Below the pieces are notes generated by a model that ran no database searches, had not been told where the DNA came from, and saw only the letters and a program-made list of their open reading frames with translations. Of a stretch of DNA of 64,000 nt, positions 33,132-45,171 are shown piece after piece. Numbering within the stretch: the first letter of the stretch is position 1; the number at the start of each line of letters is the position of its first letter. The DNA comes from Herbaspirillum robiniae (GTDB lineage Bacteria; Pseudomonadota; Gammaproteobacteria; Burkholderiales; Burkholderiaceae_D): the NCBI RefSeq assembly GCF_002213415.1, contig NZ_NJGU01000001.1, positions 620,001 through 684,000 on the forward strand. Reading direction: 5' to 3'. The position numbers and the translations under genes are program-made.

Positions 33132-34160
33132 TTACAGCGACAGCACCAGCGCGCGCGCCGCCAGGTAACGCTCGTCGGCCTGCAGCGCGTCCCAGTCCAG
33201 GGCCGGCGCCGCCGGCACCAGCGCGGCGCGGCGTGCGGCCGATGCGGCGTCGATGCCGCCCTGCAAGCCGGCCAGGATCTGGTCGGCCTTGTCCGGCGAA
33301 TTGCAGATCAGGGCCACGTCGCAGCCGGCGTCCAGCGCGGCCTGCGCCGCGTCGAGCGCGCCGCCGGCGACGCTGGCGCCGTGCATGCTGAGGTCGTCGC
33401 TGAAGATCACGCCCTGGAAGGCGAAGCGATCGCGCAGCATGTCCAGCCACTTCTTCGAGAAGCCGGCCGGCTTTTGATCAACCTTGGGATAGATCACGTG
33501 CGCCGGCATCACGGCGGCCAGGCTCATGCCCAGCCAGTCGTAGGGCATGGCGTCCTCGCCGAGGATGGCGTCGAGTTCGCGCTCGTCCACCGGAATGGCG
33601 ACATGCGAATCGGCGGCGACGAAACCATGGCCGGGGAAATGCTTGCCGCAGTTGGCCATGCCGGCCAGCGCCAGGCCGTGGTTCAGGCTCTTGGCCAGCA
33701 TCGTCACCACGCGCGGATCGCGGTGGAAGGAGCGCTCGCCGATCACGGTCGATTCGCCGTAGTCGAGATCCAGCACCGGCGTAAACGACAGGTCCACGCC
33801 GCAGGCGCGCAGCTCGGCGGCCAGCACGAAACCGGTGGCCGTGGCCAGCTTGGTGGCCTGCAGCACATCCTGGTCCCACAGCTGCCCCAGCTTGCCCATG
33901 GCCGGCAGGCGCGTGAAGCCGTCGGTGCGGAAACGCTGTACGCGGCCGCCTTCATGGTCGACCGCGATCAGCACACCCGGACGGGCGCGGCGAATGCCCG
34001 CGGTCAGCTCGACCAGCTGGGCGCGGTTCTCGTAGTTGCGTGCGAACAGGATGACGCCGCCGGTCAGCGGGTGCTGGATGCGGGCGATGTCCGCCGCATC
34101 CAGGCGCGTGCCGACCACGTCCAGCATGACCGGGCCCAGGGGCCTCACGGCTTGGTTCAT
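33132..34160 (-). CDS. nagZ: Beta-N-acetylhexosaminidase NagZ
   Basis: A cytoplasmic GH3 enzyme that trims GlcNAc from anhydro-muropeptides in peptidoglycan recycling. 342 residues with [13 protein letters not shown], the [14 protein letters not shown] catalytic loop (Asp-His dyad) and the nucleophile in [11 protein letters not shown]. Its ATG overlaps the acpS stop by four bases. Confidence 0.97.
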   Translation of the reverse strand: MNQAVRPLGPVMLDVVGTRLDAADIARIQHPLTGGVILFARNYENRAQLVELTAGIRRARPGVLIAVDHEGGRVQRFRTDGFTRLPAMGKLGQLWDQDVLQATKLATATGFVLAAELRACGVDLSFTPVLDLDYGESTVIGERSFHRDPRVVTMLAKSLNHGLALAGMANCGKHFPGHGFVAADSHVAIPVDERELDAILGEDAMPYDWLGMSLAAVMPAHVIYPKVDQKPAGFSKKWLDMLRDRFAFQGVIFSDDLSMHGASVAGGALDAAQAALDAGCDVALICNSPDKADQILAGLQGGIDAASAARRAALVPAAPALDWDALQADERYLAARALVLSL

Positions 34161-34549
34161 GTCTTCTCCACGATGACAAATGCGACGGCGTATTCCGCCT
34201 CGTCGGTGATGGTTACCTGGGCTGTCAGGCCCTGCTGTTCCATCCATTGTTTCAGGCTGCCGCTGCACACCACCACCGGCTTGCCGCTGGGGTCGTTCAG
34301 GACCTGCATGGCGCGCCAGGTCATGGGCATGCGCATGCCCATGCCGATGGCCTTGGAGAAGGCTTCCTTGGCGGCAAAGCGGGTGGCCAGGAAGCGCACG
34401 CCGCGCGCCTCCACCTTGGCCTTGCGGCGCAGGTATTTCTGCATTTCCTCGGGGCCGAGGATCTTGCCGGCGAAGCGATCGCCATGGCGGCCCAGCGCGG
34501 CTTCCACGCGCGGGATCTTGAGGATGTCGGTGCCGATGCCGTAGATCAT
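34157..34549 (-). CDS. acpS: Holo-[acyl-carrier-protein] synthase
   Basis: Transfers 4'-phosphopantetheine from CoA to ACP (acpP at 47698). 130 residues with [18 protein letters not shown] at the start and the [16 protein letters not shown]g/CoA site. It sits 13 bases after pdxJ and overlaps nagZ by four bases. Confidence 0.97.
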   Translation of the reverse strand: MIYGIGTDILKIPRVEAALGRHGDRFAGKILGPEEMQKYLRRKAKVEARGVRFLATRFAAKEAFSKAIGMGMRMPMTWRAMQVLNDPSGKPVVVCSGSLKQWMEQQGLTAQVTITDEAEYAVAFVIVEKT

Positions 34550-34562
34550 GCGGGCACCGGCC

Positions 34563-35333
34563 TCAGGCCTTGCCGATGGCGGACAGGCGCGCCTTGACCA
34601 TGATCGCCTTCATCTCGGAGATGGCGTTGCGCCAGCCGGCGAAGACCGCATGGGCGACCACGGCATGGCCGATGTTGAGTTCGGCGATCTGCGGAATCGC
34701 GGCGATCGCCTGCACGTTGGTGTAATGCAGGCCGTGGCCGGCATTGACCTTCAGGCCCAGCTTGACGCCTTCGAGCACGCTGGCCTGGATGCGCTCCAGT
34801 TCTTCCTGCTGCTCTTTTTCGCTGGTGGCGTCGGCATAACGGCCGGTGTGCAGTTCGATCACCGGCGCGCCGGCTTCGGCGGCGGCCTTGATCTGCTGCG
34901 CATCGGGATCGATGAACAGCGAAACGCGGATGTTCTCCTGCTGCAGCTGGCGGATCGCCGCCTGTACATCGGAAAAATGCCCGATCACATCGAGACCGCC
35001 TTCGGTGGTCACCTCGGTGCGCTTCTCCGGCACCAGGCAGGCGTCCTGCGGCTTGATGCTGCAGGCGAAGTCGATCATCTCGCGCGTCACGGCGGCTTCC
35101 AGGTTCATGCGCGTGCGCAGCAGCGGGCGGATCGCCTTGACGTCGGCGTCGCGGATGTGGCGGCGGTCTTCGCGCAGGTGCAAGGTGATGGCGTCGGCGC
35201 CGGCTTCTTCCGCTTCCAGCGCGGCCTTGACCGGGTCGGGATAGGCCGTGCCGCGCGCATTGCGCAGGGTGGCGACGTGGTCGATGTTGATGCCCAGTTC
35301 AATCGTCGGGCCGGCGGGATGCAGGAAACTCAT
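34563..35333 (-). CDS. pdxJ: Pyridoxine 5'-phosphate synthase
   Basis: Condenses deoxyxylulose phosphate with aminoacetone phosphate derivative to give pyridoxine phosphate. A 256-residue TIM barrel with [16 protein letters not shown], the catalytic Glu in [24 protein letters not shown] and [17 protein letters not shown] 35333 is chosen; upstream in-frame sequence is poor. Confidence 0.97.
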   Translation of the reverse strand: MSFLHPAGPTIELGINIDHVATLRNARGTAYPDPVKAALEAEEAGADAITLHLREDRRHIRDADVKAIRPLLRTRMNLEAAVTREMIDFACSIKPQDACLVPEKRTEVTTEGGLDVIGHFSDVQAAIRQLQQENIRVSLFIDPDAQQIKAAAEAGAPVIELHTGRYADATSEKEQQEELERIQASVLEGVKLGLKVNAGHGLHYTNVQAIAAIPQIAELNIGHAVVAHAVFAGWRNAISEMKAIMVKARLSAIGKA

Positions 35334-35453
35334 GGCGACAGCAATCTTGTTGTTGGGTTCGTCGGAAAAGCCGCCGCAGGCGCGGCGGCAAAGCAATGAT
35401 TTTATCCATATCGGGACGGCCCGGGTGGCGCACCCGCGGCCGGCCCCGATGGA

Positions 35454-36290
35454 TCAGAGCTGCATCAGGTCGATCAGGATCTGGCGCGTATTGAGCTGGG
35501 CGCCGCCGAGATGGTGGGCCAGCAGGTAGCGCATCAGGAATTTGCTTTGCAGCTGGGTGGTCGGGTCGCTGTAGTCTTCGCGTTCCATGTCCAGCAGGGT
35601 CTTGCCGGAAACCTTGGGCGCGCGGTCGGACAGGCGCTCGGGACGGGTGCCGACCTCGGGGTCGACGACATAGACGCCGTCCGGCTGCACGGCCCTGCCG
35701 CTGGCGATGCAATGACTCCAGTTGCCGGCCACGCCGGTCTGCTTCAGCAGCGTGCGCTCGAACTGGCGCAGCACGATGGGCGCGTCTTCGCCGTGGGCCA
35801 GCTTGTTGAGGGTGGAGACGTAATGGTCGAACAGCGCCGGGTGCGCGTCTTCGCGCGCCAGCAGCTTGACCAGCAATTCGTTGAGGTAGAAGCCGCACAG
35901 CAAGGCGGACTTCTCCAGCGGCAGCAGGCCGCCGACCCATTCGGCGCCGGTCAGCGTGCGCACTTCGGAACGCCCGCTCCAGGACAGCGAGAGCGGCTGG
36001 AAGGTCTGCAGCGCGCCGCGCAGCGCGGAATGCGGACGCTTGGCGCCCTTGGCCACCAGCGCCACGCGCCCGTGGTCGCGCGAGAAGACGTCGACGATCA
36101 GGCTGGTTTCCTTGTACGGATAGCTGTGCAGCACGAAGCCCGGCTGCCCCAGCACCTTGTGCTCCTTCTCCGGCACCGCGCGGCTGCGCGGGCGGGCGGG
36201 CTTCTTGGCCTCGCTCCTGGCGGGCGCGACGGGGACGTCGGCCTGGACCGGGACCGGAGTGAGCTGGGATTCGGAAAGCACGGTAGTCAT
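35454..36290 (-). CDS. recO: DNA repair protein RecO
   Basis: A recombination mediator loading RecA with RecR. 278 residues: an N-terminal Ala/Pro/Lys-rich extension of about 45 residues, an OB-fold ([35 protein letters not shown]) and a helical C domain with the [11 protein letters not shown] stretch. The extension is longer than in E. coli RecO and could be shortened by a later start, though no ATG lies nearby. Confidence 0.95.
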   Translation of the reverse strand: MTTVLSESQLTPVPVQADVPVAPARSEAKKPARPRSRAVPEKEHKVLGQPGFVLHSYPYKETSLIVDVFSRDHGRVALVAKGAKRPHSALRGALQTFQPLSLSWSGRSEVRTLTGAEWVGGLLPLEKSALLCGFYLNELLVKLLAREDAHPALFDHYVSTLNKLAHGEDAPIVLRQFERTLLKQTGVAGNWSHCIASGRAVQPDGVYVVDPEVGTRPERLSDRAPKVSGKTLLDMEREDYSDPTTQLQSKFLMRYLLAHHLGGAQLNTRQILIDLMQL

Positions 36291-36390
36291 TGATGTCCGT
36301 CCTGAATGCGTTGTGCCGCGTCAGCCTGGCGCGCGGCGAAATGCCATCGATATGCTGCTTATGCGGGATCAGCGGCAACGCCGTCGCGGC

Positions 36391-37320
36391 TCACTCGTAG
36401 CCGTACGCGCGCAGGCCGGCTTCATTGTCGGCCCAGCCGGATTTGACCTTGACCCAGATTTCCAGATAGACCGGACCGCCGAACAGGCGCTCCATGTCCA
36501 GCCGCGCCTGGGTGGAGATTTCCTTCAGGCGGGCGCCCTTCTGCCCGATCACCATGGCCTTGTGCGTGTCGCGCTCGACCAGGATGGCGGCGAACACGCG
36601 GCGCAGGTTGCCTTCCTGCTCGAACTTCTCGATCAGCACGGTGCTGGTGTAAGGCAGTTCTTCGCCGACGAAGCGGAACACCTTCTCGCGCACGATTTCG
36701 GAGGCCAGGAATTTTTCGCTGCGGTCGGTGATGTCGTCCTCGTCGAACATCGGCGGATTGTTCGGCAGCAGCTTGCGCACTTCTTCCTGCAGGGCATCCA
36801 GCTGGAAGCGCTGCTTGGCCGATACCGGCACCACGGCGGCGAAATTGTGATGCGACGCGACTTCCTGCGCGAAAGGCATCAGCGTGGTCTTGTCCTTGTT
36901 GCGGTCGGCCTTGTTGAGCACCAGGATGCAGGGCACGTTGGCCGGCAGCAGATCCAGCACCTGCTTGTCGGCCGGGCCGAAGGTGCCGGCCTCGATCACG
37001 AACAGGATGACGTCGGCCGCGGTCAGCGTATTGGTGACGGTGCGGTTCAGGGTCTTGTTCAGGGCGTTGCTGTGACGGGTCTGGAAGCCCGGCGTGTCGA
37101 CGTAGACGTACTGCGTGCTGCCGATGGTCTGGATGCCGGTGATGCGGTGGCGCGTGGTCTGCGCCTTGCGCGAGGTGATGCTGACCTTGGCGCCGACCAG
37201 CACGTTCATCAGCGTCGACTTGCCGACATTGGGACGGCCGACGATGGCGATGTAGCCGCAGCGATAGTCATCGCCCGGCGCCTGTGCCGGCTCTGCGCCG
37301 GTCATTGGAAAATCTGTCAT
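36391..37320 (-). CDS. era: GTPase Era
   Basis: A ribosome-assembly GTPase that binds the 3' end of 16S rRNA. 309 residues: G1 [10 protein letters not shown]2 region [14 protein letters not shown]3 DTPGF, G4 NKADR, and a C-terminal KH domain ([25 protein letters not shown]). The ATG overlaps the rnc stop by four bases. Confidence 0.98.
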   Translation of the reverse strand: MTDFPMTGAEPAQAPGDDYRCGYIAIVGRPNVGKSTLMNVLVGAKVSITSRKAQTTRHRITGIQTIGSTQYVYVDTPGFQTRHSNALNKTLNRTVTNTLTAADVILFVIEAGTFGPADKQVLDLLPANVPCILVLNKADRNKDKTTLMPFAQEVASHHNFAAVVPVSAKQRFQLDALQEEVRKLLPNNPPMFDEDDITDRSEKFLASEIVREKVFRFVGEELPYTSTVLIEKFEQEGNLRRVFAAILVERDTHKAMVIGQKGARLKEISTQARLDMERLFGGPVYLEIWVKVKSGWADNEAGLRAYGYE

Positions 37321-38303
37321 GCTGTTCTGGATTGCGAGGCGGCCGGAGCCGCCGATATGGGTTCTGCCGCGACCGCGTCACCGCGCTCGCCGCCGTTCTT
37401 GCCCTCGTTGCGCGCGGCCTGGCTGCGGCCGTCCTTTTGCTCCTTGGGCTCCTTCACGGCCTTTTCCGGCTTGTCCGCCTTGCCCTCGCCTTTGGCTTCG
37501 CCCTTCTCGGCGCGGTTGCCCTTGCCGGCGGCTTCCTGCTCGGGGGCATCAGGCTGGATGGTGGCGATTCCGGCCAGCTTCAGCTGGGTGGTGCGCGCGC
37601 GCGGCTTGCGGCCTGCCGACGGCGTCTTCACCAGCGCCTGCTGCACCGCCTCGAGCGCCAGCTTGGCGGCGGCCTGCTCACCCGCGCGGCGGCTGCCGCC
37701 GGTGCCGAACACCTGGATGTCCAGCTTGGGCACCAGGCATTCGATCTCGAACTCTTGGTTGTGCGCGGCGCCGTGGGTGGCGATCACGTTGTACTGCGGC
37801 AGCGGGATCTTCTTCCCTTGCAGGAATTCCTGCAGCAGGGTCTTGGCATCCTTGCCCAGGGTCTTGGGATCGACGTGGTCCAGCACCGGCACGTACAGCG
37901 AGCGGATCACCGCGCGCGCGGCGTCGAAACCGGAGTCCAGGAAGATCGCGCCGAACAGCGCCTCCAGCGTATCGGCAAGGATGGACGGACGGCGGAAACC
38001 GCCCGACTTGAGCTCGCCCTCGCCCAAGCGCAGGAACTGCGAGAGCTCCAGGCGCTGTGCGATTTCGTAGAGGGATTGCTGCTTGACGAGATTGGCGCGC
38101 AGGCGGGAGAGATCGCCCTCGTCGATTTTTTCGTAGCGCTCGAACAGCAGCGATGCCACCACGCAGTTCAGCACTGAATCGCCGAGAAATTCCAGCCGCT
38201 CGTTATGCAAGGCGCTGTGGCTACGGTGCGTCAAGGCCTGCTGCAGCAAAGAAGCGTCCTTGAAGGTGTGGCCTAGCCGTTGTTGCAAGAGTTGAGGATC
38301 CAT
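37317..38303 (-). CDS. rnc: Ribonuclease III with long C-terminal extension
   Basis: A double-strand RNA endonuclease processing rRNA and mRNA. The catalytic domain has the signature [11 protein letters not shown], followed by a dsRNA-binding domain ending near residue 225. The remaining 100 or so residues are Lys/Glu/Ala/Pro-rich and low complexity, making 328 residues against about 226 in E. coli. I start at ATG 38303 (GGATG upstream); ATG 38318 would add MTDEK. A DUF4845 gene often found between lepB and rnc in related bacteria is absent here. Confidence 0.95.
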   Translation of the reverse strand: MDPQLLQQRLGHTFKDASLLQQALTHRSHSALHNERLEFLGDSVLNCVVASLLFERYEKIDEGDLSRLRANLVKQQSLYEIAQRLELSQFLRLGEGELKSGGFRRPSILADTLEALFGAIFLDSGFDAARAVIRSLYVPVLDHVDPKTLGKDAKTLLQEFLQGKKIPLPQYNVIATHGAAHNQEFEIECLVPKLDIQVFGTGGSRRAGEQAAAKLALEAVQQALVKTPSAGRKPRARTTQLKLAGIATIQPDAPEQEAAGKGNRAEKGEAKGEGKADKPEKAVKEPKEQKDGRSQAARNEGKNGGERGDAVAAEPISAAPAASQSRTA

Positions 38304-38318
38304 TTTTTCATCCGTCAT

Positions 38319-38488
38319 TCAGGCCGCCGCCCCGCTGCGCGTGAAGTCGCACATATCGGGAAAACGGCTGCCTGATCAGTCAGCGGGATCGGTTCAAAGC
38401 AAAGCTGAAAACTGCTCCGGTCTGCCTCCACAACGCAAAAGATGCCAAATGGAAACTTCTTAACCAGGATGCGGCGTCGTTACCGTGC
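38319..38488. other. Intergenic region between lepB and rnc
   Basis: 170 bases with no gene and no terminator visible. Confidence 0.4.
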
Positions 38489-39403
38489 TTACTGGAAGCC
38501 GCCGATCCGCTTCAAATTGCCAAGGTTCATCCAGACGAAGAATGCCTTGCCGACAATGTTCTGGTCCGGCACGAATCCCCAGTAGCGGCTGTCCAGGCTG
38601 TTGTCCCGGTTATCGCCCATCATGAAGTATTCGCCCGGAGGCACCGTGCAGGCAAAGCCTTCGGCGTTGTAGGTGCACAGCTCGTGATGCGGGAAGGCAT
38701 CGGGGTTGGGCACGAAGTTGGGGGCACGCTCATCGGTCAGGATCTTGTGCTCCACGCCGGTCAGGTTTTCCTGCCATTGCTTATAGTACGTCAGATTTTC
38801 ATCGTCCAGATAATCCGGCAGCGGTTTATAAGAAATTTCTTCACCATTTACCGTTAAGCGCTTGTTTTTATAGACTATTTTATCACCAGGAACGCCAACA
38901 ACGCGCTTGATGTAGTCCACCGTCAAGTCCTTCGGATACTTGAAGACCATGACGTCGCCGCGCTGCGGATTGTTCACGTCGATGATCTTCTTGTTGATGA
39001 TCGGCAGGCGGATGCCATAGGTGTACTTGTTCACCAGGATCAGGTCGCCCACCAGCAGCGTCGGCACCATCGAGCTCGAAGGAATCTTGAACGGCTCGTA
39101 GAGGAAGGAACGCAGGAAGAACACCAGCGCGATCACCGGGAAGAAGCTGCCGGAATATTCGATCCAGGCCGGCTGCTTGGTCAGTTTGGCTTCCAGCTCG
39201 GCGCGCTTGCCGGGCATGCTGCCCTCGCGCTCGATGCCCTCGGCCTTGTCGCGCGCCACGCGGGCGTCGAACTCGGCCAGTGCGGCGTCCGCGCGTGCGC
39301 GGCGCTGCTTGGACAGGAAGAAGGTATCGGCGAACCAGACCACTCCGGTCACCACCATCAGGACGAACAGAATCAGCGCGAAGTTGCCCAACAATGCCTG
39401 CAT
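38489..39403 (-). CDS. lepB: Signal peptidase I
   Basis: An inner-membrane peptidase removing Sec and Tat signal peptides. 304 residues: two N-terminal helices (about 8-28 and 84-100), catalytic Ser111 in IPSSSMVPTLLVGD, Lys166 in DYIKRVVGVPGD, and box E GDNRDNSLDSRYWGFV. It starts one base after the lepA stop. The codons for residues about 172-210 (38780-38890) are markedly AT-richer than the rest. Confidence 0.97.
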   Translation of the reverse strand: MQALLGNFALILFVLMVVTGVVWFADTFFLSKQRRARADAALAEFDARVARDKAEGIEREGSMPGKRAELEAKLTKQPAWIEYSGSFFPVIALVFFLRSFLYEPFKIPSSSMVPTLLVGDLILVNKYTYGIRLPIINKKIIDVNNPQRGDVMVFKYPKDLTVDYIKRVVGVPGDKIVYKNKRLTVNGEEISYKPLPDYLDDENLTYYKQWQENLTGVEHKILTDERAPNFVPNPDAFPHHELCTYNAEGFACTVPPGEYFMMGDNRDNSLDSRYWGFVPDQNIVGKAFFVWMNLGNLKRIGGFQ

Positions 39404-39404
39404 G

Positions 39405-41198
<1,794 letters not shown>

Positions 41199-41522
41199 TA
41201 ACAGACAGGAAACGATGAAAAAAGGCGCTCAGACTCCGCTCACCATCTCGGCGGGTTGAGGCGAATACCGTTTCAGGAGGATGCAAGGCGCAAAACGCAG
41301 GCGGGCCGGTTGGCCCGGCAAGGCTTTGTAACGCAGCAGACCGCCTGAAAGGGCATTGGAACGGCCCCGACGAGACTTTGAAGAGGTTCTCAGGCGGGAG
41401 CAGTCCCGGCCGAGCGCCTTAGCAGCAGCTTGTTCGACCCGGCATTTTACCGGATTTCAGAGGGACAAGCCCGCTTTTCCGGCGCTGCAGCAGCGCGCCG
41501 CGATGCCGGCGTCCACGGCCGA
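41199..41522. other. Gene-free stretch upstream of lepA
   Basis: No gene. A GGGCC-AACC-GGCCC hairpin (about 41308-41321) lies in the presumed lepA leader, and TAAAAT (minus strand, near 41444) is a possible -10. The left end carries no purine-rich site except next to lepA. Confidence 0.4.
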
Positions 41523-41795
41523 TCAATTGCCGGAAAGAAACGCGCCGAGCCGCCCGGCATCGAGGTGGTAGTGGCAAAGCCTGACGCCCGGAGCGCCACC
41601 GCGCATCCCCACCAGAACCGGAACCAGCTCGTCATACTGCTCGACCAGCGCGGGATCGGCATCCACGTCCACCATCTCGATCTCGGCAGCCATCCCGCCC
41701 AGCGCGGCGCGCAAGGCGTCCCGCATCTCCTCGCAAAGATGGCAGTAGCTGCGCGAATAGATGATGAAACGAATCGCAGCGCCTTCTTCGGGCAT
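41523..41795 (-). CDS. Glutaredoxin-like protein
   Basis: 90 residues of the glutaredoxin/thioredoxin fold with an N-terminal CHLC (YSRSYCHLCEEMRDAL) dithiol motif, then VDVDADPALVEQYDELVPVL. AGGAGG lies six bases before ATG 41795. It starts 23 bases after a strong terminator that follows mucD, leaving little room for a promoter, so it probably depends on readthrough. Proteins like this between mucD and lepA are common in Burkholderiales; substrate unknown. Confidence 0.88.
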   Translation of the reverse strand: MPEEGAAIRFIIYSRSYCHLCEEMRDALRAALGGMAAEIEMVDVDADPALVEQYDELVPVLVGMRGGAPGVRLCHYHLDAGRLGAFLSGN

Positions 41796-41817
41796 ATCGA
41801 TCCTCCTGAAACACACA

Positions 41818-41854
41818 TGAAAAAGGCTGCGCTCCTTCACGGGAGCGCAGCCTT
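41818..41854 (-). terminator. Intrinsic terminator after mucD
   Basis: AAGGCTGCGCTCC and GGAGCGCAGCCTT form a 13-bp perfect stem with a six-base loop, followed on the minus strand by TTTTTC. Confidence 0.93.
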
Positions 41855-41884
41855 GGGATGAAACGCGCTACGACGCCAGGCGCA

Positions 41885-43366
41885 TCAGTTGCCGCCGCCG
41901 TTCGGGCGCAGCGGCACGAACTGCGAGGAATCGCCGCGACGCACCAGCACCGCCGCGCGCTTCTTCGGATCGAGCTTGGCGACCAGTTGGCCGAACTGCT
42001 TGCTGTCCTTGACATCCACCTCGTTGACGCGCTGGATCACGTCGCCCGGACGAATGCCGGCCGCGGCCGCCGCGCCGGCTGCGGATTCGACCAGCACGCC
42101 GTTGTCCACCTTCAGCTCCTTCTTCTGGGCATCCGACAGGTCGCTGACGACCAGGCCCAGTGCGTTGGGCGCGTTGTCGGGCTTGGCCTTCTTGTCCTCG
42201 GCCTGCTTGGGCTTGTCGGCCTCCAGCTCCACCACGGTCACGCTCACGTCACGCGCGCTGCCCTTGCGCCAGACGGTGACGGTCGCCTTCGAGCCCGGCT
42301 TGGTGGCGCCGACCATGCGCGGCAGGTCGCTCGGGCGCTCGATCGCGGCGCCGTTGTACTTCTGGATGATATCGCCCGCCTCCAGGCCGGCCTTCGCCGC
42401 CGGGCCATCCGGCTCGACGCGCTGCACCAGCGCGCCTTGCGCACGCGCCAGGCCCAGCGACTCGGCGACATCCTTGGTCACTTCGCCGATCTGCACGCCG
42501 ATGCGCCCGCGCGTCACGCGCCCGCTCGCCTTCAGCTGATCGGCCACGCGCAGCGCCTCATCGATCGGCACTGCGAAAGAGATGCCCATGAAGCCGCCGG
42601 AACGGCTGTAGATCTGGGAATTGATACCGATCACCTCGCCCTTGAGGTTGATCAGCGGGCCGCCCGAGTTGCCCGGGTTGACCGCGACGTCGGTCTGGAT
42701 CAGCGGCAGGTAATCGCCGGTGTCGCGCGCCTTGGCCGAGACGATGCCGGCGGTCACGGTGTTTTCCAGGCCGAACGGCGAGCCGATCGCCAGCACCCAC
42801 TCGCCGGCGCGGATCTTGTCCGAGTCGCCCATGCTCAGGCGCGGCAGGTTGCTGCCGTCGATCTTCAGCACGGCGACGTCGGTGCGCGTGTCGGAGCCGA
42901 CGATCCTGGCCTTGAATTCACGCTTGTCGGTCAGCGTCACATAGACGTCGCTGGCGCCTTCCACCACGTGGGCATTGGTCAGGATGAAGCCGTCCGCCGA
43001 GATGATGAAGCCGGAGCCCACGCCGCGCGGCACTTCTTCCTGCTGCCCTTGCCCGCCCTGCTTGCCGTTGCCGCGCGGCGTGCCTGGCTGTTGCTGCTTG
43101 GGCACCGGGATGCCGAAGAAGCGGCGGAAGAATTCCTGCATTTCCGGATCGTCCATGCCGCCCTGCCCCTGGGCATTCTGGCGCACGCGTTCCGTGGTGC
43201 GGATGTTGACCACGCCCGGTCCGGTGCGGTCGACGATATCGGCGAAGTCAGGCAACGCCGCCACGGTCGGCGAAACCACCGGCGGCGCTGCCAATACGGC
43301 AGGCGCGACGGCGAAAACGGAGGCGGCCAGCAGCGAGCCGGCGATGGTCTTTTTCAATGAAGTCAT
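41885..43366 (-). CDS. mucD: Periplasmic serine protease, DegP/HtrA (MucD) family
   Basis: A periplasmic protease/chaperone of the envelope-stress response. 493 residues: signal peptide ending AVLA, a trypsin-like domain with His in TNAHVV, Asp in TDVAVLKI and Ser in GNSGGPL, then two PDZ domains (about 270-365 and 395-485). An extended Gln/Gly-rich LA loop (PVPKQQQPGTPRGNGKQ) precedes the protease core. Follows mucB by 14 bases. Confidence 0.96.
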   Translation of the reverse strand: MTSLKKTIAGSLLAASVFAVAPAVLAAPPVVSPTVAALPDFADIVDRTGPGVVNIRTTERVRQNAQGQGGMDDPEMQEFFRRFFGIPVPKQQQPGTPRGNGKQGGQGQQEEVPRGVGSGFIISADGFILTNAHVVEGASDVYVTLTDKREFKARIVGSDTRTDVAVLKIDGSNLPRLSMGDSDKIRAGEWVLAIGSPFGLENTVTAGIVSAKARDTGDYLPLIQTDVAVNPGNSGGPLINLKGEVIGINSQIYSRSGGFMGISFAVPIDEALRVADQLKASGRVTRGRIGVQIGEVTKDVAESLGLARAQGALVQRVEPDGPAAKAGLEAGDIIQKYNGAAIERPSDLPRMVGATKPGSKATVTVWRKGSARDVSVTVVELEADKPKQAEDKKAKPDNAPNALGLVVSDLSDAQKKELKVDNGVLVESAAGAAAAAGIRPGDVIQRVNEVDVKDSKQFGQLVAKLDPKKRAAVLVRRGDSSQFVPLRPNGGGN

Positions 43367-43380
43367 TGCAACAGTCTCTT

Positions 43381-44412
43381 TTACTTGGTTTTCAGCTCGA
43401 TGGAATTTGATACCTGCCGGATCGCGGCCGCCGGCACTTCACCCACCACCGTCAGCCAGTAATCCCCCTGGCGACGGCCGACGATATTCAAGGCGCCCTG
43501 CTGGACCGCACCCTCGTTGCGGTTTTGACTGCCCGGCTCGATGAAGACGGAAATCGCGGCCAGGCCGTCGGAAAAAACGATCTGCGACACTTCGCGCTCG
43601 GCAGGACGGTTCTGGGCCGGCGAGGCGCCACCCGGCGCGGTATCCGAAATCATGCGGCGCACTTCCTGAATCTTGCGAAATCCCGGCGGCGGCGTGACGC
43701 TCCAGCCTGACAGGTCGACCTTGCTCATGGCGGACTTCTCCACGCGCCAGCCGCGCGTGTCGGCGTAACTGGGGCGCACCCGGGAGCGGTCAATCGGACC
43801 GATCTCGACCTGGGTAAAGGAAATCTGCTCGACCACGTCGCCGCGCCCGTCCACGGTCTGGGCCCGCAGCAGCAACCCGGTGCTCTTGTCGGCCCAGAAT
43901 CGGTAACCGTAGCGCAGCTTGTCCCTGGGCTCCAGCACGATGGTCTGGCAATCGCGGCCCGCCACGCGTTCCTCGGGACCGGCACTCACATTGTAATGGT
44001 TCGCCAGGTCCTCGGGGCTCGCGCCCAGGATGGCGGGGAAGACGTCGCGCGTGACGCGCTTTTCAATCAGCACCGTTCGCGCATCCGGCATGTAACAGGC
44101 GACATCGTCGTCGCTGCGGATGTACTCGCGCGGCTTGCCGTCCAGCACTTCGAGCTTTTCCAGCTCGCTCTTGCCGGACAGGATATGCGTGATGCGCGAT
44201 GTGCGCATCTGGCTGGCCTGCTGATAGACAAAGGTGCCCGAATAGCTCAACCGCTGGGCGGCGGTCTGCAGTCTTTTCAGCTGCGCCTGGGCCGCTGCGG
44301 AAGACGGTGATTCGGTGGTGGGGGCGTCGGCACCATCCGCCGCATGGGCGGATGGTACGAATAACGCGGACAGAAGAGACAGTAACCCGAGCAGACGCCC
44401 TGTTTGCTGCAT
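43381..44412 (-). CDS. rseB: Sigma-E regulatory protein MucB/RseB
   Basis: A periplasmic protein that protects anti-sigma RseA from cleavage until lipids or LPS intermediates bind. 343 residues: signal peptide ending SAHA, then the LolA-like N domain (SYSGTFVYQQASQMRTSRITH) and the C-terminal MucB/RseB domain (VTPPPGFRKIQEVRR). The ATG at 44412 follows the rseA stop by one base. Confidence 0.93.
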   Translation of the reverse strand: MQQTGRLLGLLSLLSALFVPSAHAADGADAPTTESPSSAAAQAQLKRLQTAAQRLSYSGTFVYQQASQMRTSRITHILSGKSELEKLEVLDGKPREYIRSDDDVACYMPDARTVLIEKRVTRDVFPAILGASPEDLANHYNVSAGPEERVAGRDCQTIVLEPRDKLRYGYRFWADKSTGLLLRAQTVDGRGDVVEQISFTQVEIGPIDRSRVRPSYADTRGWRVEKSAMSKVDLSGWSVTPPPGFRKIQEVRRMISDTAPGGASPAQNRPAEREVSQIVFSDGLAAISVFIEPGSQNRNEGAVQQGALNIVGRRQGDYWLTVVGEVPAAAIRQVSNSIELKTK

Positions 44413-44413
44413 A

Positions 44414-45094
44414 TTATTTATCTGCGTCAACAGAAAATGCGGCGGAACGGGCGTATTGCCCCGAGCTGTAGGAAGGCGAGAAACGTTGATGGGCAAACAG
44501 GTAGTCGTCGATGCGCGGATCGCGCTTGACTTCGCCCTGCTGCGCCAGCGTGCTCAGTTGGGTGACGTTCTGCTGGCCGGCGGTGCCGGTCGAGACCGTC
44601 GTGATCGCCGAAGGCACGGCCACCGGGGCCGATGCCACCTGCGCCACGGGCGCCGCCGATTTGGCGTCTGCCGTCACCACCGCCTGCTGCGGCAGCGCCA
44701 CGAACACGGCCGCCACTGCGGCAGCCGCTGCAGCTGCGCTGGGGAGCAGGAAGCGAACCAGGCGGCCCGGGCGTGCAGCACGGTGATCGCCGTTGGCGGC
44801 GGCCGCCTGGACGACGGCTGCCGGCTTGACGGGCTCCTCGACCGGAGCCTGCGGCGCCACGATGGTGGGCTCGGCGTCCAGCAAGGCGCTCATCTTCGCG
44901 GAGAAGCCGGCGCTCAGCGACACGCTCATGTCCTCCGAGCGCAGCACATCGCCGATCTGGTGATAGACGTCCCACGCCTCACGTTCCTCCTTCGAGGAAC
45001 GCAGGGCCGCAAGGGCAATAGTCATCTCTTCAGACCCCAGCTCGCCATCGGCAAGCGCAGAGATCTGTTCTTTGGTTGTTACTTTGGTATCCAT
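44414..45094 (-). CDS. rseA: Anti-sigma-E factor RseA/MucA
   Basis: 226 residues: a cytoplasmic RseA_N sigma-binding domain at the N terminus (EQISALADGELGSEEMTIALAAL), one membrane helix at about 115-135 (FLLPSAAAAAAAVAAVFVAL), and a periplasmic tail. The protein holds RpoE at the membrane until proteolysis releases it. Between rpoE (77 bases upstream) and rseB. Confidence 0.95.
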   Translation of the reverse strand: MDTKVTTKEQISALADGELGSEEMTIALAALRSSKEEREAWDVYHQIGDVLRSEDMSVSLSAGFSAKMSALLDAEPTIVAPQAPVEEPVKPAAVVQAAAANGDHRAARPGRLVRFLLPSAAAAAAAVAAVFVALPQQAVVTADAKSAAPVAQVASAPVAVPSAITTVSTGTAGQQNVTQLSTLAQQGEVKRDPRIDDYLFAHQRFSPSYSSGQYARSAAFSVDADK

Positions 45095-45171
45095 AAGCAG
45101 TCACCCGGCAAAAATCTTAGTTCCATACCCGCTTTGTTATTTTGCTTTTTATCAACAAGCTTGCAGCGACA

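Noticed and set aside
31232..33391. Long plus-strand open frame opposite uvrC (719 codons)
   Set aside because: Shadow of uvrC, and its end runs into nagZ antisense.
45095..45171. Sigma-E promoter between rpoE and rseA
   Set aside because: A GGAACT hexamer is present on the minus strand but no matching -10 at the proper distance.
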